Below the pieces are notes generated by a model that had not been told where the DNA came from, searched no databases, and saw nothing but the letters and a program-made list of their open reading frames with translations. Of a stretch of 13,898 nt of DNA, positions 1-6,961 are shown piece by piece (positions within the stretch are counted from its first letter, which is position 1; each line of letters begins with the position of its first letter). The stretch spans positions 1-13,898 of the forward strand of contig JAIPFU010000028.1 of the NCBI GenBank assembly GCA_021736505.1. Reading direction: 5' to 3'. The DNA comes from Spirochaetia bacterium. GTDB taxonomy: Bacteria > Spirochaetota > Spirochaetia > PWKH01. A program made the translations under genes and the position numbers.

Positions 1-2
1 TT

Positions 3-80
3 GATGCGGATTTAGATCAACAGAAGTACCAAAAAGAGATTGAGATAGGCGCTCTATTCCCTGTCCGTCTCGACGAGTGA
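3..80 (+). CDS. 3' end of an unidentified CDS (partial)
   Basis: One frame stays open from the left edge and ends at TGA 78-80. It encodes 25 residues that are rich in charged and glutamine residues and end in FPVRLDE. This is probably the C-terminus of a gene that begins outside the window, because the residue mix looks like protein and a convergent terminator follows it. The product cannot be named from so short a tail. Confidence 0.45.
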   Translation, partial: DADLDQQKYQKEIEIGALFPVRLDE

Positions 81-162
81 GGATATGAGCGTAATATTTT
101 GCATGATAATCGGTAATGAAGTTTTTTCTTTTACTGTCAATTGTTGAAGTGATGAAGATAAA

Positions 163-198
163 GCCAAGTCGGACATTGCAATTTGCGTCTGACTTGGC
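163..198 (-). terminator. Hairpin terminator between convergent genes
   Basis: A 12-bp inverted repeat (163-174 with 187-198, arms GCCAAGTC.GAC and GTC.GACTTGGC) encloses a 12-nt loop. Read rightward the single imperfect position is a G.U wobble; read leftward it is an A/C mismatch, followed by TTTATC. It lies just beyond the stop of the leftward gene ending at 212 and after the rightward gene ending at 80, so it may serve both. The T-tract is short in either direction. Confidence 0.6.
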
Positions 199-211
199 TT
201 CTTCTGCCTCT

Positions 212-709
212 TTATTGAAGCTCAGTTTTTCCAGTTACTGTGGATCCATCATCTAATGAGAAGCTGTTTAAATACTCCTGGCTGGAAAAATAGATGTTTC
301 CATCAACTGTACCGTCAACAAGATGAAATCCATTGGCCTCAACATATACATCTCCTGCAAATGTTCCCCCCTGTATTCTAGTATTTTCACTTTGGACAAG
401 CATTCGTGGAGCCGTAACTGTAAATCGGTCAGTTACAGTTCTGTTTTCATCCTGTGCATAAAAAGCCAGCTTTCTATAAGGTTCATCATTGTGTATAAAT
501 TGACCAGAAATAACTATTTCTTCATCCAAGGACAAATCCTGCAGAACCGCAGCTATCCAGGTTCCATCCTGGCTGACTGCTGAAAGAAAATCAGAAGCGT
601 TATCTACAACTGAAGCAGTGGTGACTGCATCAACCTCCTGCTGTCCGGCAGCAAATAAAGCAATAGGTGTTATTAAAAGAATAACAATAATCAGCAGCAA
701 TTTTTTCAT
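212..709 (-). CDS. Small exported protein, probably beta-strand rich
   Basis: This encodes 165 residues when started at the second in-frame ATG (709). AGGAGG lies 8 nt before that ATG but only 2 nt before the alternative ATG at 715, so 709 is preferred. Residues 1-21 are a typical Sec signal peptide: MKK, then a run of Leu/Ile, then ALFAA. The mature chain would start near GQQE. There is no lipobox cysteine, so cleavage by signal peptidase I is expected. The C-terminal third carries Gly-rich, alternating hydrophobic stretches (GGTFAGDVYV, GTVDGNIYF, DDGSTVTG), suggesting short beta-solenoid-like turns. I recognise no family and propose no function beyond periplasmic or surface location. The LFAAGQQE context is frequent in exported proteins of Sphaerochaeta-type spirochaetes. 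A hairpin terminator follows the stop. Confidence 0.75.
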   Translation of the reverse strand: MKKLLLIIVILLITPIALFAAGQQEVDAVTTASVVDNASDFLSAVSQDGTWIAAVLQDLSLDEEIVISGQFIHNDEPYRKLAFYAQDENRTVTDRFTVTAPRMLVQSENTRIQGGTFAGDVYVEANGFHLVDGTVDGNIYFSSQEYLNSFSLDDGSTVTGKTELQ

Positions 710-715
710 AAACAT

Positions 716-1060
716 CTCCTCCTATAAAATAAAAAAGTAAAAACTTAAGCCGTAAAACCTGCAAAGTTTTTATCTCTACCTACTGAGCATCATGATTTGG
801 TAAAATTCCAACCGCTTAGTAAGCATCGAATGTACTATCGCTGCAAGTATCCTTGTTGTTTTAACGATAATACTTTTTCATAATAATAAAGTTCATAAAT
901 TTTATCAACATTATGAATAAAAAAAACTTAAAAAAGTATAACCAGTCAAATTCCTTCAATAGATTAAGAGAACTGGTTTCAATTTCAATCAGCATGGGTC
1001 ACTGCTTAAAAACGAATAATTGGGTGAGGTAGAAAGAAAGTAGAAAAAAGCTAAGAAAAG
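716..1060. other. Intergenic region without recognisable genes
   Basis: This is AT-rich sequence with frequent stops in all frames. It must contain the promoter of the leftward gene starting at 709, but I see no pair of -35/-10 boxes good enough to call. No tRNA, stable RNA or strong hairpin was recognised. Confidence 0.5.
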
Positions 1061-1243
1061 ATGGCCGAACCAAGCCGTAAGTATGATGAAGAATTTAAAA
1101 CGAGCACAGTAATCAGTACAGCAGCACTTAGTAATAGTGCAAGCAGTGCTGAACGAACAGCAGCAGATGGGCTGGGTATTAATTCATAGCTGGCTGTGCA
1201 AACTGTTACCGATGTAAAAGGGGCGGGAGAAAGTAACACATAA
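1061..1243 (+). pseudogene. Remnant of an IS3-family transposase orfA
   Basis: The reading frame from ATG 1061 begins MAEPSRKYDEEFK, which strongly resembles the N-terminus of IS3/IS911-type OrfA proteins (KRYDEEFK...). It continues with a stretch resembling the OrfA helix-turn-helix (SSAERTAADGLGINS). It hits an in-frame TAG at 1187, then continues open (LAVQTVTDVKGAGESN) to TAA at 1241-1243. OrfA proteins run to about 90-100 residues and are followed by orfB with the DDE catalytic domain; none of that is present. The piece is therefore a decayed fragment with no expected activity. No terminal inverted repeats were found around it. The identification rests on recognising a short conserved N-terminus. 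Confidence 0.55.
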
Positions 1244-1332
1244 TTTAATTCTGTTAAAAGATGAGAGATACCAATTTTGTTATTTTATTATTTCAAACAA
1301 GTTCAGCTCTTTTCAAAAGAAAGCAGCATCGG

Positions 1333-1878
1333 TCAGAATGCGATAACCCATGAAACGCCAAACGCGAAACTTCCGACCGAGGCAGCCCCCAGGATGGAAT
1401 GCAGTTCTGACCCCTCTGAGCCATCATCGTCTGACTCTTCTGGTTCAATGAACAGATTCGCTGCGAATCCCACAGTTCCGAGTCCTGTAAGAATAACATG
1501 TGCGAGGGGCACCGATCTGTCTCTGGCAAAGTCTGCAATCGCCAAACCGGTTGTAACGGCGGCTAGACCTGTGGTACCTACTGCAACGCCTGCGTGGAAA
1601 TCTCCAGGGGCAAGCCATCCAAGAAGTCCAGTGGCCGCAGCTCCGGCCATAGTCAGATAGCCCAAAGTGCGGTGGATCCGGAAGTCGGCTGCTGATTTCT
1701 CTGAAGTAGTCGCCCCGCTCACTGAGTCAACTGTAAGAAGTTCTTGAGTCTGAGATTCATCTTCTACTTCAGAAGATGGGAGAGCGGAGCCATTGGAGAG
1801 GGCATTCGTCTCTGCGAAAAGCGGCCCTGTGAACAGAAAAAAAACAAGTACCAGTGTAACCGTATATTTGTAAACCAT
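1333..1878 (-). CDS. Exported four-helix membrane protein with flavinylation motif and one His per helix
   Basis: This encodes 181 residues when started at ATG 1878, chosen because GGAG lies about 7 nt upstream and a signal peptide follows directly (VYKYTVTLVLVFFLFTGPLFA, cleavage near A22/E23). Residues 48-60 contain D51-SVSGAT-TS, matching the consensus for covalent FMN attachment to Thr by ApbE in NqrC/RnfG-type FMN-binding domains; T57 would be the acceptor. Four hydrophobic helices follow (about 72-90, 95-115, 125-144, 160-180). Each begins with a histidine (H69, H95, H127, H160), as expected of a b-type heme four-helix bundle. An acidic loop (EPEESDDDGSEGSE) separates helices 3 and 4. 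I infer a membrane electron carrier moving electrons between heme in the membrane and an extracytosolic flavin. A full FMN-binding domain of about 100 residues is absent. No partner gene is adjacent. Confidence 0.72.
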   Translation of the reverse strand: MVYKYTVTLVLVFFLFTGPLFAETNALSNGSALPSSEVEDESQTQELLTVDSVSGATTSEKSAADFRIHRTLGYLTMAGAAATGLLGWLAPGDFHAGVAVGTTGLAAVTTGLAIADFARDRSVPLAHVILTGLGTVGFAANLFIEPEESDDDGSEGSELHSILGAASVGSFAFGVSWVIAF

Positions 1879-1921
1879 GATAATCTCCAGTTTATTGAAG
1901 GATGCACAATCATAGCAGATA

Positions 1922-2064
1922 TAAAGGTAGGACACAATAAATTTTGTGATACTATACAAGGAACCATACTTTACAAGGCGATTATGGAGCAGCTCAAATT
2001 GCAGAAAGCCTGATAAAAGCAAACGATACTTTGCTGGATAATGGGTATTATGTGTTCGATTACT
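1922..2064 (+). pseudogene. Possible frameshifted 3' remnant of a substrate-binding protein gene
   Basis: Two adjoining frames read like pieces of one protein C-terminus. The frame ending near 1978 gives KFCDTIQGTILYK. The next frame, from 1980, gives DYGAAQIAESLIKANDTLL and then DNGYYVFDY up to TAA 2062-2064. The TIQ...DYGAAQIAESL order resembles the last helices of periplasmic sugar-binding proteins, where a T-I-x-Q segment is followed by a helix starting with a Gly/Tyr pair. A one-base shift near 1978 would join the two. There is no start codon or 5' part. The leftward gene starting at 1878 reads away from it. This is a weak call from pattern only. Confidence 0.3.
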
Positions 2065-2183
2065 AAGACTAGGTGCTTAAAAATTTGGGGAAAACACTCA
2101 ATTTAGATTTCAGTCGTAAGTACCGTGCCAAGGCAGAAATTCGAACAATGATGGGGCTATTAAGAAAGTGGATCGACACACTG

Positions 2184-2389
2184 CACTTTTGCGTACAATA
2201 CGAGGTTATAGAAAAAATAATTATTTGTAATCAAAAGAATTAAGATGAGGAATAAATACCGGCGGTCGGGATTGCAGACAAAAAATTCTTTAAAAAATAT
2301 TATATAGAATGCATTAAAAGCAAATAAAAAGCCGTTTTCCAGTTCATATTAATAAAGCATTTGCTACTTGTGCGTACATAATGGGGACA
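2184..2389. repeat. Two imperfect repeats with TGCGTACA core, possible IS end remnant
   Basis: A 22-nt stretch at 2184-2205 (CACTTTTGCGTACAATACGAGG by position) matches 16 of 22 bases of a second stretch at 2365-2386 (TACTTGTGCGTACATAATGGGG). The second copy is followed by ACA. Read from the other strand this end starts TGTCCCCATTATGTACGCA. Multiple short internal repeats and ends beginning TGT are features of IS21-family elements, so this may be the solo end of a lost insertion. No transposase gene remains and the family assignment is a guess. Confidence 0.25.
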
Positions 2390-2394
2390 CTAAA

Positions 2395-2418
2395 ATTTTA
2401 ACCAGGGGCTGGTAAAAT
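2395..2418. repeat. Inverted repeat with GGG loop
   Basis: ATTTTAACCAG (2395-2405) pairs with CTGGTAAAAT (2409-2418), giving a 10-bp stem with one bulged A and a 3-nt loop. No T-tract follows in either direction, so it does not look like an intrinsic terminator. It adjoins the possible IS end at 2365-2389. Confidence 0.4.
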
Positions 2419-2757
2419 CCATTAAATTTTCATCAGTTATTTGTAAAAAAATACTGTTTAAAGATGCTAATTGAAGTCTAATGGATTATGTAAAGTTTTG
2501 TTTGTGTCCTTGCTGTGAACAAATTATGTACATATTGCAGCAGTGTTTATTTAGGTAACTACAATCGGCTTGGGAATGGATAGATTAAAGGAGAACAATG
2601 CAGTAGTAGTTTTTCACTCTTAAATCTCAATAGAAACAAATTTAAATTAATAAGTTTTGTGGATTAACCAAAATCAGCACTAATTATTTTACGAATCCTT
2701 TTAAGATATATACTTCTTGCAATTAAATATACATTAATACTAATGCTAATTTCAAAC

Positions 2758-2786
2758 TTGACACCTTATTTCCACTCAACTACAAT
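2758..2786 (+). promoter_or_regulatory. Near-consensus sigma-70 promoter of the hsdM-hsdS-RT-hsdR operon
   Basis: TTGACA (2758-2763) is followed after exactly 17 nt by TACAAT (2781-2786), a match of 11 of 12 consensus bases with ideal spacing. Transcription would start near 2793, leaving a leader of about 30 nt before the hsdM ATG at 2822. That leader contains TGAGG (2809-2813), 8 nt before the ATG. The strength of the match suggests substantial constitutive expression; no operator-like palindrome overlaps it. Confidence 0.8.
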
Positions 2787-2821
2787 GAGGAACACCACAT
2801 TTTGGTCGTGAGGAATAATAA

Positions 2822-4363
2822 ATGGCGAAAACGTACAAAAATAAAAAAACCTTTGAACCTATTGAAAAACAATTATGGAGTGCAGCTGATAAACTGAGAA
2901 AAAATATTGATGCTGCAGAATATAAACACATAGTTCTAGGTCTCATATTTCTTAAATATATCTCTGATGCCTTTGAGGAGCTTTATAAAGAACTTAAAGA
3001 AGAAGAAAGTGAAGGAGCAGACCCAGAAGATAAGGATGAATATAAGGCAGTAAATGTCTTTTTTGTCCCTACAATTGCTAGATGGACATATCTTCAAAAC
3101 AAGGCAAAAGAACCTACCATTGGAAAAGCTATTGATGATGCTATGGATGCTATAGAAAAAGAAAATCCATCCTTAAGAAGTGTGCTTCCAAAAGTATATG
3201 CAAGAGGAAATCTAGATTCTACCAATCTTGGCAGCTTGATAGACCTCATTGGTAATATTTCCATGGGAACTACTAAAGACAGAAGTGCTGATATCCTTGG
3301 TCATGTATTTGAATATTTTCTTGGTGAGTTTGCTTTAGCTGAAGGGAAAAAGGGAGGACAGTTTTATACTCCAAGAAGTGTAGTAGAACTCCTTGTTGAG
3401 ATGCTTGAGCCTTATAAAGGGAGAGTTTTAGACCCTTGCTGTGGCTCAGGAGGAATGTTCGTCCAATCAGAGAAGTTTGTTGAGAAGCATCAAGGAAGAA
3501 TAGATGATATTTCAATCTATGGACAGGAAAGCAATCAGACTACTTGGAGACTAGCTAAGATGAACCTTGCTATCAGAGGAATTGATAGTTCTCAGGTCAA
3601 GTGGAATAATGAAGGCTCCTTCCTTAATGATGCCCATAAAGATTTAAAAGCTGATTATGTTATAGCCAATCCTCCCTTCAATGATAGTGATTGGAGTGGA
3701 GACCAGCTGAGAAAAGATGGTAGATGGCAATATGGAGTGCCTCCAGCAGGGAATGCTAACTATGCTTGGATTCAGCACTTCTTGTATCATTTGAATCCCA
3801 AAGGGCAGGCTGGCTTTGTTCTTGCTAAAGGTTCATTAACTTCCAAATCCTCTGGAGAGGGAAATATTAGGAAAGAACTTGTTGAGGCAAGGCTTGTAGA
3901 TTGTATTGTGAATCTCCCAGCAAAGCTGTTCTTAAACACCCAAATACCTGCAAGTCTCTGGTTTTTAAATAGGTATAAAGCAAATGGTGGATTTAGAAAT
4001 AGGACAGATGAAATTCTCTTTATTGATGCAAGAGAACTCGGGCACCTGATAAACAGAAGAACCAAGGTGTTTTCCAAAGAAGATATTACAAAGATAGCTG
4101 AGACTTATCATGCTTGGAGAAACCCTGATGGGGAGTATGAAGACATTAAAGGATTCTGTAATTCTACTTTCATTGAGAAGGTGAGAGAACTTGATTATGT
4201 ATTAACCCCGGGTAGATATGTTGGCTTAGCTGAGGAAGAGGATGACTTTGATTTCAATGAAAGATTCACCCAGTTAAGAGCTGAATTTGAAGATCAGCTA
4301 AAAGAAGAAGAAAGACTGAGTAAACTCATCCTTGAGAATCTGGATAAGGTGAAGTTGGTATGA
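2822..4363 (+). CDS. hsdM: Type I restriction-modification DNA methyltransferase subunit HsdM
   Basis: The product is 513 residues, a normal HsdM length. It is the N6-adenine methyltransferase subunit of a type I restriction-modification enzyme, using S-adenosylmethionine on sites chosen by HsdS. The N-terminal helical region ([20 protein letters not shown], about 11-30) is typical of HsdM. Motif X is FYTP (181-184). The AdoMet-binding motif I is DPCCGSGG (204-211). The catalytic motif IV is NPPF (283-286), the form used for amino-group methylation of adenine. All expected motifs are intact. TGAGG lies 8 nt before the start and a strong promoter about 60 nt upstream. The stop overlaps the hsdS start as ATGA (4360-4363), so translation is probably coupled. 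Family assignment is secure; the recognition site cannot be read from the sequence. Confidence 0.97.
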   Translation: MAKTYKNKKTFEPIEKQLWSAADKLRKNIDAAEYKHIVLGLIFLKYISDAFEELYKELKEEESEGADPEDKDEYKAVNVFFVPTIARWTYLQNKAKEPTIGKAIDDAMDAIEKENPSLRSVLPKVYARGNLDSTNLGSLIDLIGNISMGTTKDRSADILGHVFEYFLGEFALAEGKKGGQFYTPRSVVELLVEMLEPYKGRVLDPCCGSGGMFVQSEKFVEKHQGRIDDISIYGQESNQTTWRLAKMNLAIRGIDSSQVKWNNEGSFLNDAHKDLKADYVIANPPFNDSDWSGDQLRKDGRWQYGVPPAGNANYAWIQHFLYHLNPKGQAGFVLAKGSLTSKSSGEGNIRKELVEARLVDCIVNLPAKLFLNTQIPASLWFLNRYKANGGFRNRTDEILFIDARELGHLINRRTKVFSKEDITKIAETYHAWRNPDGEYEDIKGFCNSTFIEKVRELDYVLTPGRYVGLAEEEDDFDFNERFTQLRAEFEDQLKEEERLSKLILENLDKVKLV

Positions 4364-5448
4364 GTGAGTGGAAAGAGGTGACCATTGGCTCTGTAGCAAA
4401 CATTATTTCAGATAAGACTGAAATCATAAATGCTTCTCTTTATAATTATATTTCTACAGACAATATGCTCAATAATTTTGGAGGTATTGTAAAAGCTGAA
4501 AAGTTGCCTAATGTAAAAAAGGTAAATACTTTTAAAAAAAATGATGTTCTGTTTTCTAACATCAGGACCTACTTTAAAAAAGTGTGGCAGAGTTCATTTG
4601 ATGGTACAGTATCAGCTGATGTGTTAGTTTTTCGTGTAAAAAATGAAGCAGAGATTAATAATAGATTCTTTTTTTACCTTCTTTGCAACCCAGATTTTAC
4701 AGAATATTCTGTTCTCACTTCAAGAGGTGCAAAAATGCCTCGTGGAGATAAAGAGGCTCTAAGAGATTATCGATTCATTCTCCCTCCTCTCCCAGAACAA
4801 AAAGCCATAGCAGGAGTATTATCTAGTCTTGATGATAAGATAGACCTTCTCCATAGACAGAATGAGACACTTGAAGCCATGGCAGAGACTCTTTTTAGGG
4901 AGTGGTTTATTGAAGAAGCAGAGGATGATTGGGAGGAAGGGGTTCTTGGAGATGTATTATACCTTAGATATGGTAAGGGATTAAAGAAAACACTAAGAAC
5001 AGGGAGGGGATTTCCTGTAGTAGGATCAAGTGGAATTGTTGATTATCATTCTGAATACCTAGTCAAAGGTCCTGGAATTGTTATTGGAAGAAAAGGAACT
5101 CTAGGAAAAATTATACTTCTATGGCAAAATTTTTTTCCTATAGACACTACATATTTTATAGAACCAAAATCACGTTACCCATATCTTCTTTATGATTATT
5201 TTCTGCTCAGAACTATCAATTTTAATGAAATGAATACAGATTCTGCTGTCCCTGGCCTAAATAGGGACATAGCTTTATCAACAGAAGTTGTCATGCCTCC
5301 AACAGATAAACAAAGTCAATTTGAAAGAGTAGTATATAAATTATATAGAAAAATTGATTCAAATTTTCACCAAATACAAACTATAACAAAAATAAGAGAT
5401 ACATTACTTACAAAACTAATGAATGGAGAAGTTAAGCTTAATGTCTGA
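4360..5448 (+). CDS. hsdS: Type I restriction-modification specificity subunit HsdS
   Basis: The product is 362 residues and sets the bipartite DNA target of the complex. It has the usual two-fold layout. Target recognition domain 1 spans about 5-140. The central conserved helical spacer, about 141-185, starts [20 protein letters not shown] and runs to TLFREWF. Target recognition domain 2 spans about 190-315. The C-terminal conserved helix starts near MPPTDKQ and ends [15 protein letters not shown]. Both recognition domains are visibly AT-richer than the central spacer, as expected if recognition domains are exchanged by recombination. It overlaps hsdM by 4 bp and the reverse transcriptase gene by 8 bp (ATGTCTGA, 5441-5448). 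It looks intact. With HsdM it would form the methyltransferase; with HsdR, the nuclease. Confidence 0.95.
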   Translation: MSEWKEVTIGSVANIISDKTEIINASLYNYISTDNMLNNFGGIVKAEKLPNVKKVNTFKKNDVLFSNIRTYFKKVWQSSFDGTVSADVLVFRVKNEAEINNRFFFYLLCNPDFTEYSVLTSRGAKMPRGDKEALRDYRFILPPLPEQKAIAGVLSSLDDKIDLLHRQNETLEAMAETLFREWFIEEAEDDWEEGVLGDVLYLRYGKGLKKTLRTGRGFPVVGSSGIVDYHSEYLVKGPGIVIGRKGTLGKIILLWQNFFPIDTTYFIEPKSRYPYLLYDYFLLRTINFNEMNTDSAVPGLNRDIALSTEVVMPPTDKQSQFERVVYKLYRKIDSNFHQIQTITKIRDTLLTKLMNGEVKLNV

Positions 5449-6961
5449 AGATAGAAAATCAATACCAGTTACAGATTTATCTCCAACTGAAGCAAAAGCA
5501 TTCTTTCTAAAAGAAACCTCTTATTGTAATTTTGATTTACCAGTTTATATAACATTTCAAAAAATTTTAGAAAAAGTAGATGGAGCACTAGAGAATAAGA
5601 ATCTCAGTGATTGTCTAAAAGGTGAAAAGAAGCCTTCTTTATGTGAAGGGGTAAACTACTTAATCATCAATAACAAAGATGGACGATATGCATGGAGACC
5701 ATTTCAGTTATTGAATCCAGCAATATATGTATCTATGGTAAATAATATAACTGAGAAGGGAAATTGGAAATTAATAATTGATAGGTTAAAAGACTTCCAA
5801 CTTAATAATCAGGTTCAATGTTTGAGTATTCCGCTAGTTTCTCAATCAGAAGAGAAAGATAAAGCAGAACAGGTGTCATATTGGTGGCATGAAGTAGAAC
5901 AAAAATCAATTGAACTTTCATTAGAATATGATTATCTAATTCAAACTGATATTACAGATTGTTATGGTTCAATATATACACATACTATTTCATGGGCACT
6001 CCATACTAAAAGGACTGCAAAAGAAAAGCGCAATGTTAAATCTTTAATTGGAAATATAATAGACTCACATATCCAAGATATGAATTATGGGCAGACAAAC
6101 AGTCTCCCCCAAGGTTCAACACTTATGGACTTTATCGCAGAAATGGTTCTTGGGTATTCAGATCAATTACTTTCCAAGCGCATTAAAAAACTGGGAATAA
6201 AAAATTACCAAATTCTTAGATATAGAGATGATTACCGTATATTTACTAATAACCCTCCTGAGGGAGCTTTGATATTGAAAAATTTAACAGAAATAATGAT
6301 TGATTTAGGGTTAAAATTGAACCCATCAAAAACCTTTTCAAGTAATCACGTTATTAAAGATTCTATCAAAAAGGATAAATTGGAATGGGTTTTTAGAGAG
6401 CACAAGGCAACAAGTTTGGAGAGGCAATTACTTATTATTCATGATCACGCAGTGCACTATCCAAATTCTGGTAGTTTAGCAGTAGCTTTATTGGGGTTTT
6501 TTGAAAAAATTGAACAAAAGTCTGAGCTCAAGGTACCTGTTTTACCCCTGATAAGCATAGCAACTGATATTGCATATAATAATCCCCGTACATACCCCGT
6601 AATAACAGCAATAATAAGTAAGTTACTTTTTCAAATAGAAACAGATAAAAAGAAAGAATTAGTAAAGCGTATAATAAATAAATTCAAAAAACTACCAAAT
6701 ACTGTATATATGAATATTTGGTTACAAAGAGTTGCTTTGATTCTGGAAGAGTCCATAGGATTTGAAAATGAGATGTGTAAAATTGTTGATGGTGAAAAAG
6801 AAGCATTATGGAACAATGAATGGATTGGAGCTAAGAAGTTAAAAAATGCTATGCAAAGCAAATTAATTGTTGATAGAGAGATGATTAAAACCCTCAAACC
6901 TGTAGTTGAAAGAACTGAGATCTCTTTATTTATCAAAAGAGTTATGGAGCCTTCCTCATGA
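5441..6961 (+). CDS. Defence-type reverse transcriptase (UG/Abi-like) embedded in the type I RM operon
   Basis: The product is 506 residues from ATG 5441. This start is preferred over the in-frame ATG at 5423 because GGAG (5425-5428) lies about 12 nt before 5441 and because it gives an 8-bp stop/start overlap with hsdS. Polymerase motifs are in order: motif A QTDITDCYGSIYTH (catalytic D170), motif B SLPQGS (221-226), motif C YRDDYRIF (YRDD 261-264, metal-binding D263/D264) and motif D LKLNPSKT (291-298). The catalytic residues are present, so activity is expected. Residues about 320-506 are mostly helical (HYPNSGSLAVALLGFF, NNPRTYPVITAIISKLL, IWLQR). This resembles the HEAT-like C-terminal half of AbiK/AbiA-type and related UG RTs that act in phage defence. 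No maturase, Cas1 or integrase domain is seen, so it is not a group II intron RT. Sampled lines have lower GC than hsdM and hsdR. It ends in ATGA overlap with hsdR. The exact UG/DRT subgroup cannot be assigned by eye. Confidence 0.9.
   Translation: MSEDRKSIPVTDLSPTEAKAFFLKETSYCNFDLPVYITFQKILEKVDGALENKNLSDCLKGEKKPSLCEGVNYLIINNKDGRYAWRPFQLLNPAIYVSMVNNITEKGNWKLIIDRLKDFQLNNQVQCLSIPLVSQSEEKDKAEQVSYWWHEVEQKSIELSLEYDYLIQTDITDCYGSIYTHTISWALHTKRTAKEKRNVKSLIGNIIDSHIQDMNYGQTNSLPQGSTLMDFIAEMVLGYSDQLLSKRIKKLGIKNYQILRYRDDYRIFTNNPPEGALILKNLTEIMIDLGLKLNPSKTFSSNHVIKDSIKKDKLEWVFREHKATSLERQLLIIHDHAVHYPNSGSLAVALLGFFEKIEQKSELKVPVLPLISIATDIAYNNPRTYPVITAIISKLLFQIETDKKKELVKRIINKFKKLPNTVYMNIWLQRVALILEESIGFENEMCKIVDGEKEALWNNEWIGAKKLKNAMQSKLIVDREMIKTLKPVVERTEISLFIKRVMEPSS

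Larger units (their letters stand above)
1879..2757. other. Gene-poor spacer with decayed sequence
   Basis: Apart from the remnants listed separately, this stretch shows no open frame with a ribosome binding site and protein-like composition. It separates the leftward flavin/heme-type gene from the promoter of the rightward restriction operon. The mixture of fragments is what a repeated insertion site looks like after decay. Confidence 0.5.

Noticed and set aside
323..583. Rightward open frame of 86 codons opposite the exported beta-rich protein
   Set aside because: It has no ribosome binding site and a Cys/Ser-rich composition typical of antisense frames; the leftward gene has an excellent start and signal peptide.
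1051..1239. Leftward open frame of 62 codons with hydrophobic stretches
   Set aside because: It is the antisense of the IS3 orfA remnant; its hydrophobic look comes from the complement of Ser/Thr/Ala-rich codons.
1277..1660. Rightward open frame of 127 codons opposite the four-helix membrane protein gene
   Set aside because: It is rich in Ser/Pro/Ala, mirrors the acidic and small-residue codons of the leftward gene, has no ribosome binding site, and the leftward frame has a signal peptide and clear domains.
1744..2013. Rightward open frame of 89 codons spanning the start of the membrane protein gene
   Set aside because: Its first half is antisense to the signal peptide region and has no site for translation. 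Only its last part (from about 1922) is kept, as a possible pseudogene fragment.
2589..2606. AAGGAG followed by ATG in the spacer before hsdM
   Set aside because: A good ribosome-binding-like sequence precedes ATG 2598, but the frame is M-Q-stop. It may be a decayed gene start or chance.
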